Notes: generated by a model from the letters alone, not told the origin. A stretch of 64,000 bases of DNA from Nocardia yamanashiensis NBRC 100130 (GCF_001613325.1 NZ_BDCD01000006.1:1-64000); one strand, 5' to 3'; positions 15,831 through 24,699 are shown, counted from the stretch's first letter. Numbers and translations are program-made.

Positions 15831-16648
15831 AGACTGCGACGCCCCCGTCCGAATGCCGCTACGGCGACGTTGACGCTGACCGCGAGCAGCCCGATCGCGA
15901 GGCTGGGCGCCAGCACCGCCGCGGGGTTGAGCAGAATTCCCGAGGCGTTCTCGCGCACCATGACCGCCCAATTGGCATCGCCGAGAGTGGCGGGCAGTTG
16001 CAGGAACGCGGCGGTGCTGACCAGATACATCGCCTCCACGAAACGCAGGCCGAGCTGGGTGATGAACGTTTCACGCAGGTTGGGCAGCAGTTCGCGAAAA
16101 ACGATGTAGCCCAGATGTTCTCCGCGAGCTACGGCGGCTTCGATGAATCCCGATCGTGCTACTCCGCTCGCCGCGGCGGCGAAAACGCGTGCGGTGTAAG
16201 GGGTTCCCGCGATCACCGAGACGGCGATCAGTCCGGGCGCACCGGATTCGGGCCAGGAGAGCATGAACAGCAGGATCGCCAGTACCGGCGGCAGCAGCAT
16301 GCCCAGGTCGGCGGCGCGTTCGATCCAGGCGCCCAGGCGTGGGCGCAGCGCCGCGCAGGAACCGAGCAGGGCAGCCAGCCCGGTCACCAGCAGTGCGATG
16401 GTCGCGGCGAGCAGCAGCAGACCCCAACCGCCGCACAGCAATTGGCTCCACACGTCCCGGCCGAGGCGATCACCGCCCAGCCAGGCTTGACCGCCGGGGC
16501 GCTGGAAGCTGATCCCGATGCCGTGATCGACCGCGTAGGGGGCGAGTGCGGGCCCGGCGAGAGCGAGCGCGCCGATCAGCACGGCCGGGACGACCGCGAG
16601 CCACCAGCGCCGCCGCCGCGTGACCGGCATCGTGTACTCACCCGTCAC
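15827..16648 (-). CDS. ABC importer permease, DppC-like
   Basis: A 273-residue inner-membrane permease of the oligopeptide/nickel family with about six transmembrane segments. It has the N-terminal GLDRLGRDVWSQL-type region seen in DppC/OppC (here GGDRLGRDVWSQLL) and the EAA loop (FIEAAVARGEHLGYIVFRE) that contacts the ATPase. The GTG start overlaps the stop of the first permease (GTGA) with GAGGG upstream; an ATG six codons downstream is an alternative. It works with the DppB-like permease, the double ATPase and the lipoprotein encoded in the same run of genes. Confidence 0.88.
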   Translation of the reverse strand: MTGEYTMPVTRRRRWWLAVVPAVLIGALALAGPALAPYAVDHGIGISFQRPGGQAWLGGDRLGRDVWSQLLCGGWGLLLLAATIALLVTGLAALLGSCAALRPRLGAWIERAADLGMLLPPVLAILLFMLSWPESGAPGLIAVSVIAGTPYTARVFAAAASGVARSGFIEAAVARGEHLGYIVFRELLPNLRETFITQLGLRFVEAMYLVSTAAFLQLPATLGDANWAVMVRENASGILLNPAAVLAPSLAIGLLAVSVNVAVAAFGRGRRSL

Positions 16649-17586
16649 GACCGCCCTCGATTCGCCCACGCGCGCACCGCATCCGCCGCCAGCAGCACGC
16701 ACATGATGGTGGCCCCTGTCATGGCGACGACCGCCGCGACCAGCGCGGTGTCGCGATCGGAAACCGATCCGGCGATCATCGCCCCCATGCCCGGGTAGTT
16801 GAACACCGTCTCCACGACCAGTGCTCCGCCGAACAGCGTGCCGACCGAGGTCGCGAACGAAGTGGCGATGGTCGGCAGCGCGAACGGCAGGATATGGCGC
16901 AGCAGCACGGTCCGCTCCGGAAGTCCGTTGAGCACAGCGGCTTCCACATGCGGGGCGGTGGCCGCGTCGGTGACCGCGCCGCGCACCACCCGCAGATTCC
17001 ATGCCGACTGCGGGATCGCGAGCGCGGCGACCGGAAGGATCAGCATCGACGCGTTCGCCGGATATCCCGACCGGTCGGTGAAGGTGACCGCGGGCAACCA
17101 ATCCAGCCACAGCGCGAACACCAGCACCAGCAGGGTCGCCACCACGAATTCCGGAATGGCGATGACGAACGCCGAACCCGGCTGGAGCAGCCGAGCCGCC
17201 AGACCCCGTGGCCGTGCGGCCCACCACAACCCGCACAGCAGCGAAATCACGATCGTCACCGCCATCGCCGTCGAGGCCAGCAGCAGGGTCTGCGGGAACT
17301 TCGACGCCAGCAGGTCATTGATCGGCACTCCGCGTGCGGTGGTACCGAAGTCACCGGTGAGCACGCCGCTGAACCAGTGCCAGAAGCGCACCGGCAGTGG
17401 ACGATCCAGCCCCAGCTCGTGTTCCTTGGCCGCGATGCGTTCCGGTGTGGCGTCCCGGCCCAGCACCGCACGCGCCGCGTTGCCGGGCAACAGGTTCACG
17501 ACCACGAACACCAGGGCCAGCAACGCGATCAGCAGTCCCAGCCGTCGCGCGATCAGTCCGGCGAAACCGATCAATTCGACATCCAC
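16645..17586 (-). CDS. ABC importer permease, DppB-like
   Basis: A 313-residue permease of the DppB/OppB type with about six transmembrane segments. The N terminus (ARRLGLLIALLALVFVVVNL) is followed by the typical LLPGNAARAVLG region, the LGLDRPLPVRFWHWFSGVL segment and GDFGTT, all marks of this family. The EAA-like loop (VEAAVLNGLPERTVLLRHIL) lies near residue 210. The start is uncertain: a GTG overlapping the lipoprotein gene by 16 bases is used, a TTG four codons later would also work. Together with the DppC-like permease it forms the membrane channel for the substrate delivered by the lipoprotein. Confidence 0.86.
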   Translation of the reverse strand: MDVELIGFAGLIARRLGLLIALLALVFVVVNLLPGNAARAVLGRDATPERIAAKEHELGLDRPLPVRFWHWFSGVLTGDFGTTARGVPINDLLASKFPQTLLLASTAMAVTIVISLLCGLWWAARPRGLAARLLQPGSAFVIAIPEFVVATLLVLVFALWLDWLPAVTFTDRSGYPANASMLILPVAALAIPQSAWNLRVVRGAVTDAATAPHVEAAVLNGLPERTVLLRHILPFALPTIATSFATSVGTLFGGALVVETVFNYPGMGAMIAGSVSDRDTALVAAVVAMTGATIMCVLLAADAVRAWANRGRS

Positions 17587-19106
17587 ACCCGTTCGAGCTG
17601 CACGCGCCCGTACCCGCCCAGCCGGGGCAGATCGCGCACCGACCGCGCCGCCACATCGATCCCGTCGGCCATGCCCCACACGATGTATCCGCCGCGCTCG
17701 TGCTCGATCCGCTGGATCGTCCGGCTGGCCGCGGCGAACTTCTCCCCGGCCGGTGCCGCGAGGGCATCGGTGTACGCCTGGTCGAAAGCGGCGTCGTTGA
17801 ACCCGGTTTCGTTCCACTTGGTGCGCGAGTACATCACCTTGCTGGCGAAGAACACCACCGAATCGTTGGTGCCCCAGTTCGCGGTGTACAACGGCGCTTT
17901 GAGCCAGGTCCGATCGTAGAAGGCGTTCGCGTCCTGCACGACGACCTCGATCGCCACCCCGATGTCCTTGGCCTGGCTCGCGAACACCTTCGCCGACTCG
18001 ACCTCACCGGGCGCTTCCTGCTTGGTGATCAGCTGATAGGTCTTCCCGGTGTCGAACTTGGCCTCGGCGAGCAACTGTTTCGCCCGGGCCACATCGCGGG
18101 TGCGCTGGGCGATGGACTTGTCGATGCTCGGGTCGGCGGTGCCCAGCACATCGTTGCCGATGGTGCCGTAGCCCGAGAGCACCTGGGCCACCATGGCTGG
18201 ACGGTCCACCGAAAGGCGCAGCGCCTCGCGAACTTTGGGGTCGGCGAAGGGGCCGTCGGAGGTGCGCATCGCGATCACGACCGCGATATCGTCGGGCCGG
18301 CGGATCACCTGCAGATCGCCCCGGCCCTCGGCGGTGCGCCCGGCGATCGCACCGACGCTCGAAGCCAGATCGATCTGCCCGGCCAGTACCGCGTTCGCCA
18401 TCGACTCCGGGCTCTCGAACAAGGTCACCTCGATCGCGTCCAGCAAGGGAGCGCCGCCGTGCCATGCGTCGTTGCGCACCAGGCGCGCATTACCGTTGGC
18501 GTAGCTGTCGAGCTTGAACGGCCCGCTGCCGACCGCCTTCGTGAAATCGGTGGTGCCCTTCGGCACCGTGAAGGTCATGAGCCGCAACAACAACGGCAGC
18601 TGACTGTTCGCGCTCGCACAGGTCAGCACCACCGCGTTCGGGGCCGCGACCTTGATGTCGTCGACGGAAGCGACCGGGACCTTGGTCTCCCCCGCGATCT
18701 CCCGCAACCGGCGCAGCGACCACACCACGTCCTCCGCCGTGACCGGTCGCCCGTCGTGGAAGGTGGCGCCGTCGGCGATGGTGAAGGTCCAATTGCGCTG
18801 CGCGGCATCGGATTCCCACTTCGATGCCAGGCGAGGCGCGACATTCGGGTCGGCTCCGGGAACCGTCAGCGGATCGTAGACCAGCGACATGATGAGAAAG
18901 TCGCTGTCGTTGCTGAGGGTGGCATGGGGATCGCGTTCGGCCTTGGCGGACTTGCCGATCGCGCCGACGCGCAGGGTGCCGCCGCTGCGAGGTGCGCCGG
19001 GGTCAGTGGACATGTCGCTGCCGCAGGCGGCGAGCGTCAGGATCGCGCCGAGTCCGAGGCCGGCTTTGAAGAGCTGACGCCTGTTCACATCCACTGCCGA
19101 CCCCAT
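17571..19106 (-). CDS. Family 5 solute-binding lipoprotein, probable Tat substrate
   Basis: A 511-residue extracellular solute-binding protein of the peptide/nickel (SBP_bac_5) family. The signal has a twin-arginine type start (NRRQLFKAG), a hydrophobic core, and the lipobox LAAC, so it should be exported folded and anchored as a lipoprotein. The mature part has the family features WTFTIADGATFHDGRPVTAEDVVWSL (abridged here to its first segment) and GSGPFKL. It heads the ABC transporter genes and a DtxR/IdeR-like box lies just upstream, so the ligand may be a metal chelate or siderophore-like molecule rather than a plain peptide. That is inference. The chosen ATG gives a short n-region; a GTG four codons downstream is possible. 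Confidence 0.88.
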   Translation of the reverse strand: MGSAVDVNRRQLFKAGLGLGAILTLAACGSDMSTDPGAPRSGGTLRVGAIGKSAKAERDPHATLSNDSDFLIMSLVYDPLTVPGADPNVAPRLASKWESDAAQRNWTFTIADGATFHDGRPVTAEDVVWSLRRLREIAGETKVPVASVDDIKVAAPNAVVLTCASANSQLPLLLRLMTFTVPKGTTDFTKAVGSGPFKLDSYANGNARLVRNDAWHGGAPLLDAIEVTLFESPESMANAVLAGQIDLASSVGAIAGRTAEGRGDLQVIRRPDDIAVVIAMRTSDGPFADPKVREALRLSVDRPAMVAQVLSGYGTIGNDVLGTADPSIDKSIAQRTRDVARAKQLLAEAKFDTGKTYQLITKQEAPGEVESAKVFASQAKDIGVAIEVVVQDANAFYDRTWLKAPLYTANWGTNDSVVFFASKVMYSRTKWNETGFNDAAFDQAYTDALAAPAGEKFAAASRTIQRIEHERGGYIVWGMADGIDVAARSVRDLPRLGGYGRVQLERVWMSN

Positions 19107-19122
19107 CCACGTCACGATATTG

Positions 19123-19141
19123 ATAGGTTAGCCTCCGCTAA
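19123..19141 (-). promoter_or_regulatory. DtxR/IdeR-like iron box
   Basis: The 19-mer ATAGGTTAGCCTCCGCTAA matches 14 of 19 positions of the DtxR/IdeR consensus (TTAGGTTAGGCTAACCTAA), including the whole left half except the first base and the CTAA end. It lies 17-35 bases upstream of the lipoprotein ATG, where an iron-dependent repressor would block transcription. The match is counted by eye; binding is inferred. Confidence 0.55.
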
Positions 19142-19164
19142 CTCGGCATAGGCTAGCTTGGCGA

Positions 19165-20253
19165 CTATCGCCAGGCAACATCCTCTCCGCCAGCAGCGTC
19201 CACACCGGGGTCTTGCCGGAAACAGAGCGTTCCCCACTGGAATCCGGCTCCGATGGCGGACAGGACGAAGGTGTCTCCGGGGTGCACGCGATGCTCGGAA
19301 CGGGCTCGATGCAATGCGGTGAACACGCCCGCGGACCCGGTGTTGCCGAGGGTGTCCAGGGTGATCGGGGCTCGGTGCATGGGCACGCCGAGTTCGGTCA
19401 TGGCCGCGGTGAGGATATTGAGGTTGGCCTGGTGCAGGAAGAAGTGGTCGATGTCGGTGACGGCGAGCCCGGCCCGGTCGACGGCGGTGCGGATGCTGTG
19501 CGGCAGGCGGCTGGTGGCCGTCTCCCAGACCGCGCGACCGTCCATGCGCAGGAAATGCTCGCGCGCGGCGACGGTCCGGTCGGTGGTCGGCAGACGGGAT
19601 CCACCGGCGCGGATCTCCACGCTGTCTGACAGCTGAGATCCGAAGTCCCAGGACAGGATTCCTGCGCCGGGCGACTTGCTACGGGTCAGCACGACGGCGG
19701 CCGCGGCGTCGCCGAAGAAGACGCCGGTGGTGCGGTTGCGCGGGTCGGTGACCCGGGACGCGCAGTCGGCGGCGATCACCAGCACCGCGTGCGCCGAGAC
19801 CTGCAGCAGGTGCCCGGCCAGCAGCATCGCCTGCAGGCCGTTGGCGCAGGCGGCCTGGGTGATGTCGATGGGCAGGGCGCGGTGCGCGCCGATTCGTTCC
19901 TTGACCATCAAGGCCGTCGAGGGCAGGGGCTGGTCGTAGGTGTAGGTCGCGACGATGACGGCGTCGAGTTCGCCGGGTGCGATGCCCGCGTCGGCCAGTG
20001 CCGCCGGGGCCGCCGCGACGCACATGTCCGAGACGGCCAGTTCCGGTGCCAGGCGGCGGCGTTCGCGAATGCCGGTGCGGCTTACGATCCACTCGACCGA
20101 GGTGTCCAGCGTCTGGGTGAGTTCGGCATTGGTGACGACGGTGGCGGGCAGATGAACGCTCGAACCCGCCACCGCCATCGGCAGCGGGCGGGCGAGCTGC
20201 GCTTCGAGTGCGGGCGAACGCGGCTGTTCGGCCGCCGTGCACGCGATGGTCAT
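19165..20253 (-). CDS. 3-oxoacyl-ACP synthase III family protein (KAS III)
   Basis: A 362-residue KAS III enzyme with an intact catalytic triad: C136 in AACANGL, H274 in HQANLNI and N304 in GNTGSAG. It should condense a CoA- or carrier-bound starter with a malonyl unit, or transfer an acyl group. The ATG overlaps the stop of the upstream GNAT-ThiF gene as ATGA, so the two are translated together, and it lies upstream of the iron-box-controlled ABC importer on the same strand. It is a specialised copy rather than housekeeping FabH, since no other fatty acid synthesis genes are near. The longest ORF continues far upstream in another gene's antisense reading and is rejected. It may make the acyl part of a small molecule with its partner. 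Confidence 0.9.
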   Translation of the reverse strand: MTIACTAAEQPRSPALEAQLARPLPMAVAGSSVHLPATVVTNAELTQTLDTSVEWIVSRTGIRERRRLAPELAVSDMCVAAAPAALADAGIAPGELDAVIVATYTYDQPLPSTALMVKERIGAHRALPIDITQAACANGLQAMLLAGHLLQVSAHAVLVIAADCASRVTDPRNRTTGVFFGDAAAAVVLTRSKSPGAGILSWDFGSQLSDSVEIRAGGSRLPTTDRTVAAREHFLRMDGRAVWETATSRLPHSIRTAVDRAGLAVTDIDHFFLHQANLNILTAAMTELGVPMHRAPITLDTLGNTGSAGVFTALHRARSEHRVHPGDTFVLSAIGAGFQWGTLCFRQDPGVDAAGGEDVAWR

Positions 20254-22121
20254 GCGTGGATCCCGTCTTTCGTTGCGGCGGTGTTGCATTCGGGGGCGAT
20301 CAGCTGGTCCAGGTCCACATAGAATCGCCCGGATTCGCACGGGGCGCCCAGCAGGATGCGCCGGGCGGCCGCGGTGACCAGGGCGCCGCCGAGCGCCACA
20401 TCGGAGGCCAGTTGCGGCCAGCTGCTCAGTGTCCGGCCGATTTCGCCGAAGGAGGCGGCGAGTTCGGGGCTGATGCGTTCGGGATCGACCATGGCCAGGA
20501 TGAGATCGGCCTTGGCCTGGGCGGTCAGCTCGCGTATCTCGGCGGCGCGCAGGTCGCCGATTCTGCCGTGCAGCAGCGGCCGGTCGGGTTCCAGATCGAA
20601 GCGCTCGATGTCGAGCATGCCGCGATCGTTGCAGTCCATGATCACCGGAATCCCCAGTGCACGTGCGTATTCCCGGGCCGCGACCTTGATGTAGGGGGTA
20701 TCGCACTCCTCGACCAGGAGATCGATCGGGGTGTCGTCGCCCTGGAAGAACTCGATCATGCCGTCGTCGGTGAGCCCGGCCGTCATGATCTCGATGTCCA
20801 GGTAAGGGTCGATCTCGTACATCTGGCGCGCGCACAGCACCGCTTTGCCGAGGCCCACGTGGTGTACGCCCGCGCGCAGCCGGTTCATGTTCGACAGGCT
20901 CAGCTCGTCGAAGTCGGCGAGCCGGAACGCGCCGCCCACGCCTTCGAGCGCCAGGGTGACGGCGGCGCTGTTCCCGACGGACAGTCCGATGATCCCGATG
21001 CGGTGCTCGCGGAGCCGGCGTTGCTGCGGGCGTTCGATTTTCCCGCGATTGCGATCGGCGCGCACGAGCCGGAACTCCTCGCGCGGCAGGACGTGCACCA
21101 GGCGGCCCGACCACGGGTACCAGAACCAGCTGCCATAGGCCCACGGCTCCACCCCGGCCAGCTGTTGTTCGATCTTGCGCTCGAGTTCCGGGCCGGTGTG
21201 GCGAAGCTGGGGTTCGCGGCAGCGGATCAGTTCCGCCAGTTGACTGTCGATGGTGTCGCACACTTCGGTGACCCGCTCCGATTCCAGCAGCGCGGTGAGC
21301 GCGGCGTAGTCGGCGGCGTGCGCGGGTTCGAGCAGAACGGGTTGCCACACTTCGCGATCCGGTGCGGCCGCCGCGGTGAGCGGTACCGGCGCGGGCCGGT
21401 TTCCGGTCTCCTCCGATGTCCAGGCGATCGGGTCCTCCGCCACGAGGGCGGGGAACTGATCGCGCAAGGTGGCCACGAGGTCGGTGTATTCCCCGGCGCC
21501 GTCGGCGGTCCGGTGCAGCAGGATCACCACGTCTTCGGTGTATCGCTCGACATAGCAGCGGGTTCCGGGCAGCGGGTGGAATCCGAAGCGCCCGTGGAAC
21601 AGGTCCTGGCCGTCTTTGGTGCCCGAGGTGCCGATCATCAGCTTGGCGCCGAGATGGTGTGCCGCGCCGATGGCGAGCGCGTTCAGATAGACGCCCAGTC
21701 CGAGTTTGCGGGCTCGATGCTCGACCACCAGCCGGCTGTGTTCGTAGGTGTCGGCGAGCCCGGCGTGCTCGGCGGCGAGCACCTGCCGGTATCGCGGTTC
21801 GCCCAGGTGCGCGCGGGACTGGAACAGATCACCGGTCTCCGGTGTGGACAGGCGGATATAGCCCAGCACCGGACCGCCGGGATGCCGGCGGGCGATGAAA
21901 TGCCATGCACCGTAATCCAATTCCTGGTCATCGACATGGGCGCCGCTGAGGTCGCGGAATTCCGGTCGCCTGCCGTGGTCGTAGAGGATCCGGGCGCGCA
22001 GTTCGCGGATCCGGTTCACCTGTTGCGCGTGCTCATGGCCGTGCCGCGGTATCTGGAACGCCGAAACATGCCACCGCACATCATGATCGCGGTCACGGAT
22101 ATCACGTCGTTCGATAGACAT
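20250..22121 (-). CDS. GNAT-like plus E1/ThiF-like fusion protein (Rv1355c/MoeY-like)
   Basis: A 623-residue two-part protein. Residues about 15-235 have the look of a GNAT/N-acyl amino acid synthase fold (SRLVVEHRARKLGLG, then AAHHLGAKLMIGTS and FGFHPLPGTRCY). Residues about 330-560 are an E1/ThiF/MoeB-like adenylation domain: nucleotide loop GIIGLSVGNSAA and the DFDELSLSNMNR segment matching the ThiF D-x-D...N-x-N-R signature. The second part resembles mycobacterial Rv1355c (called MoeY), from memory, but neighbours show no molybdopterin genes here. E1-like proteins adenylate carboxylates; GNAT proteins transfer acyl groups, so the pair with KAS III suggests a small-molecule amide pathway. 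The start at MSIERRD is preferred; an upstream extension of 37 codons exists. Confidence 0.75.
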   Translation of the reverse strand: MSIERRDIRDRDHDVRWHVSAFQIPRHGHEHAQQVNRIRELRARILYDHGRRPEFRDLSGAHVDDQELDYGAWHFIARRHPGGPVLGYIRLSTPETGDLFQSRAHLGEPRYRQVLAAEHAGLADTYEHSRLVVEHRARKLGLGVYLNALAIGAAHHLGAKLMIGTSGTKDGQDLFHGRFGFHPLPGTRCYVERYTEDVVILLHRTADGAGEYTDLVATLRDQFPALVAEDPIAWTSEETGNRPAPVPLTAAAAPDREVWQPVLLEPAHAADYAALTALLESERVTEVCDTIDSQLAELIRCREPQLRHTGPELERKIEQQLAGVEPWAYGSWFWYPWSGRLVHVLPREEFRLVRADRNRGKIERPQQRRLREHRIGIIGLSVGNSAAVTLALEGVGGAFRLADFDELSLSNMNRLRAGVHHVGLGKAVLCARQMYEIDPYLDIEIMTAGLTDDGMIEFFQGDDTPIDLLVEECDTPYIKVAAREYARALGIPVIMDCNDRGMLDIERFDLEPDRPLLHGRIGDLRAAEIRELTAQAKADLILAMVDPERISPELAASFGEIGRTLSSWPQLASDVALGGALVTAAARRILLGAPCESGRFYVDLDQLIAPECNTAATKDGIHA

Positions 22122-22431
22122 GCGAAATCCGCCAGTTGCCGACACGGCAAGGGTCCTTTCCGGAAGGTCGTGCATCGAGTGAGTGAGCGACTGTGGGCCT
22201 CGAAGCGTTCGGTGCCGCCGGCTTCGGACCACATGCTCGATAGCCAGATATTAGCTGACGTTGCATCAGGCTACCGGATTGCAACCTCTTGCGGCGCGGC
22301 GAAATTCGTCCGAGAGGGTCCCAACAACGGAGATTCTGTCCCAAAACCGCCAGGACAGTCCGGCGGCAATCCCGATGCCAAGTATTAGCTGTCGAACTTC
22401 GCTGAAACTGGCCGAATACAGTTGATCGGGA
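22122..22431. other. Intergenic regulatory gap
   Basis: About 310 bases between the GNAT-ThiF start and the M20 hydrolase stop, both on the minus strand. It holds a TAGCTGA...TCAGGCTA imperfect inverted repeat and AT-richer sequence (ATATTAGC, GTATTAGC) than its surroundings, so it is the likely promoter of the KAS III/GNAT-ThiF pair. No credible gene is seen. Confidence 0.5.
22252..22273. promoter_or_regulatory. Imperfect inverted repeat upstream of GNAT-ThiF gene
   Basis: TAGCTGA and TCAGGCTA flank seven bases and are complementary apart from one extra base. On the minus strand TAATAT immediately downstream could serve as a -10 element. Position suggests an operator for the two-gene biosynthetic unit; TAGCCTGA also shares TAGCCT with iron boxes, but the match to the full consensus is poor. 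Confidence 0.3.
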
Positions 22432-23691
22432 TCAGATCGAGTCGTCGCGGGCGTGGTCGGAGTCGAGCCAGGCCAGGGCAGCCGCGGTGAGCGCGGTGAT
22501 GCCACAGTCGAGTGTCGGCTCGGCGAGCGGTGCGAAGTACGGCGAGTGGTTCATCGGAATATCGAGCTCGACGGTGCCCCGCTGTTGCGCCGCCGCGACT
22601 TTCGCCGGATCCGCACCGCCGAAGAACCAGAACGACAGCGGCGCGCCGGCAGCCTCGGTGAGAACCCCGACATCCTCGCTGGCGGGAAACGCCCCCATTT
22701 CCCGGACCTGCTCCGCACCGAGCGCGGCGCACAGCGCGGCCCGGGTCCGGTCCAGCGCCACCGGATCGTTCACGGTGATGGGCAGCCGGGTCAGCTCTTC
22801 GATCGTCGGCATCCGATCCGCGCCCGCGGCTTCGGCTTCCGCGCGCACGATCCGCCGCACCGCCGCGAGCACGCGGGTTCGCACTTCGGGTGAGTACGTG
22901 CGAACGCTGAGGCCGAGCCGGGCCTCGTCGGCGATGATGTTCTCCTTAGTGCCCGCGTGCAGAGTGCCCACGGTGACGACCGCCTGGTCCGTGGCAGCGA
23001 TCTCACGGGACACGATGGTCTGCAGGCGCAGCACGGTCGCCGCGGCCAGCACGATCGGGTCGACCGTCGTCTCGGGCCGCGAACCATGCCCGCCGCGACC
23101 GTGCAAGGTGATCAGCAGACTGTCGTTCGCCGCCAGGATCGCGCCGGCGCGCGTCGCCACGGTGCCCACCGGAATCGGCAGGACATGCTGGGCCAGTACG
23201 ATTTCCGGCCGCCCGAAACGCTCGAACAGCCCGTCATCGACCATCGCCTGGGCGCCCGCGCCGATCTCCTCGGCCGGCTGGAATACCCCCAGCACGGTCC
23301 CGGACCAGCGGTCCCGGGACGCGGCCAGCCGCTCGAGCGCGCCGAGCAGGCAGACGGTGTGCATGTCGTGCCCGCAGGCATGCATGAGCGGCCGCCCCTC
23401 CGGATCGGTGGCGACCGAGGCGTACGGCAATCCGGTTTGCTCGCCGACCGGCAGCGCGTCCATGTCCGCGCGCAACAGGATCAGCGGACCGGGCCCGTTC
23501 GCCAGCCGGGCGACCACTCCCGTCCGGCCGACGCCCTCGACCACTTCGTAGCCGAGCGACTTCGCACGCCGCGCGACCAGCGCCGCGGTGCGGTGTTCGG
23601 CGAACGAGAGTTCCGGATGGGCGTGCAGGTCTCGGTACAGTTCCGCGAGATCGTTGCTGACCCGGGCGACGCGACTGTTGATCGGCGGCAC
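22432..23691 (-). CDS. M20 family metallo-amidohydrolase
   Basis: A 419-residue amidohydrolase of the M20D (IAA-amino acid hydrolase/aminoacylase) type. The metal-site motifs are present: RADMDALPV, MHACGHDMHT, the catalytic Glu pair in QPAEE, and GRGGHGSRPE in the dimerisation region, with NHSPYFAP near the C terminus supplying the last His. Such enzymes remove acyl groups from N-acyl amino acids or related amides in the cytosol. It lies upstream of the KAS III/GNAT-ThiF pair on the same strand, and could recycle or trim an N-acyl amino acid product, but the 310-base gap means co-regulation is not shown. The start is GTG. Confidence 0.9.
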   Translation of the reverse strand: MPPINSRVARVSNDLAELYRDLHAHPELSFAEHRTAALVARRAKSLGYEVVEGVGRTGVVARLANGPGPLILLRADMDALPVGEQTGLPYASVATDPEGRPLMHACGHDMHTVCLLGALERLAASRDRWSGTVLGVFQPAEEIGAGAQAMVDDGLFERFGRPEIVLAQHVLPIPVGTVATRAGAILAANDSLLITLHGRGGHGSRPETTVDPIVLAAATVLRLQTIVSREIAATDQAVVTVGTLHAGTKENIIADEARLGLSVRTYSPEVRTRVLAAVRRIVRAEAEAAGADRMPTIEELTRLPITVNDPVALDRTRAALCAALGAEQVREMGAFPASEDVGVLTEAAGAPLSFWFFGGADPAKVAAAQQRGTVELDIPMNHSPYFAPLAEPTLDCGITALTAAALAWLDSDHARDDSI

Positions 23692-23838
23692 CCTGTCAAT
23701 GATCCACCGTGCCAGGAGGAACAGAACAGTTTCCCGGTTTTCCGTCCACCGCTTCGCGAAACCTATCGGTACCTTCGCGTCGAGGGCTACGCTGTGCGAT
23801 AACTCATGTGCTTTTCAGACGATCGAAACGGTGATGGG

Positions 23839-24630
23839 ATGAACACGGATCTTGCGACGGATCAGCCCCACACCTCTCGGGTCTACGACTACTTCCTCGG
23901 CGGCAAGGACAACTACGAGGCCGATCGCCAGGCCGCGGAGGAAATCCTGAAGGTATGGCCCGACATTCGGGTCGCGGCGCGGGTCAACCGCCAGTTCATG
24001 CAGCGCAGTACGCGATTCTTGGCCGAGACCGGCATCCGGCAGTTCCTCGATATCGGCACCGGGATCCCGACCGAACCCAACCTGCACCAGATCGCGCAGG
24101 CGACGGCCCCCGACGCGAAAGTCGTGTACGTAGACAATGATCCGCTGGTGCTGGCGCATGCCCGCGCGTACATGACGGGCACCGAACTCGGTGCCACGAC
24201 CTATCTCTACGGCGATGTCACCGATCCCGGCTCCATCCTGCAACCGCCGGAACTGAGCGATTTCCTCGATCTGAGCCAACCGGTCGGTTTGAGCATGATC
24301 GCCCTGCTGCACTTCGTCGAAGCCGACGTCCCCGCCCTCCTCTCGACCTTCCTCGACGCCCTCGCCCCCGGCTCCTACCTCGCAATCTGCACCATCACAG
24401 CCGATTTCGCCCCCGACGCCGTCCTGCGCGCCCAGGACGTCTACCGCGTCCGCAACCTCCCCGCCCAGGTCCGCACCCACGACGAGGTCACCTCCTGGTT
24501 CGCCGGCCTGGACCTGCTCGACCCGGGCGTCGTACCGCCCCACAGATGGCGCTCCGGCGAAACCACCGACTTCTCCCCCGCCTTCGACGCCAAGGTCTCC
24601 TGCTACAGCGGCGTCGCCCGCAAACCCTGA
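23839..24630 (+). CDS. SAM-dependent methyltransferase, DUF574 family
   Basis: A 263-residue protein of the DUF574 (PF04672) methyltransferase-like family, common and multicopy in Nocardia and Streptomyces. The N-terminal signature RVYDYFLGGKDNYEADR and the FLDIGTGIPTEPNLHQ SAM-binding loop are both present, followed by VVYVDNDPLVLAHAR. The substrate is unknown for most members. The ATG chosen matches the family N terminus; an in-frame start 11 codons upstream is rejected. It is divergent from the M20 hydrolase and convergent with the second HTH/DUF397 pair. Confidence 0.92.
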   Translation: MNTDLATDQPHTSRVYDYFLGGKDNYEADRQAAEEILKVWPDIRVAARVNRQFMQRSTRFLAETGIRQFLDIGTGIPTEPNLHQIAQATAPDAKVVYVDNDPLVLAHARAYMTGTELGATTYLYGDVTDPGSILQPPELSDFLDLSQPVGLSMIALLHFVEADVPALLSTFLDALAPGSYLAICTITADFAPDAVLRAQDVYRVRNLPAQVRTHDEVTSWFAGLDLLDPGVVPPHRWRSGETTDFSPAFDAKVSCYSGVARKP

Positions 24631-24654
24631 CCGAGAACGCACTGCATACGCATC

Positions 24655-24680
24655 GGCGGCGGCAGCGCCTGGCCGCCGCC
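24655..24680. terminator. Bidirectional hairpin between convergent genes
   Basis: GGCGGCGGC and GCCGCCGCC form a perfect 9-bp stem with an eight-base loop, in the 69-base gap between the methyltransferase and the minus-strand DUF397 gene. No U tract is seen; position supports a terminator. Confidence 0.55.
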
Positions 24681-24699
24681 CTCGAACGTATGTGATCGA

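Noticed and set aside
17397..19151. 584-codon plus-strand ORF opposite the lipoprotein gene
   Set aside because: Shadow; no signal or domain, while the minus strand has a signal peptide and family 5 motifs.
20250..22121. Molybdopterin biosynthesis (MoeY) function
   Set aside because: No molybdopterin synthesis genes nearby; the name in mycobacteria rests on the ThiF domain only.
20208..22388. 726-codon plus-strand ORF opposite the GNAT-ThiF gene
   Set aside because: Antisense shadow created by high GC at third positions; the minus frame has clear motifs.
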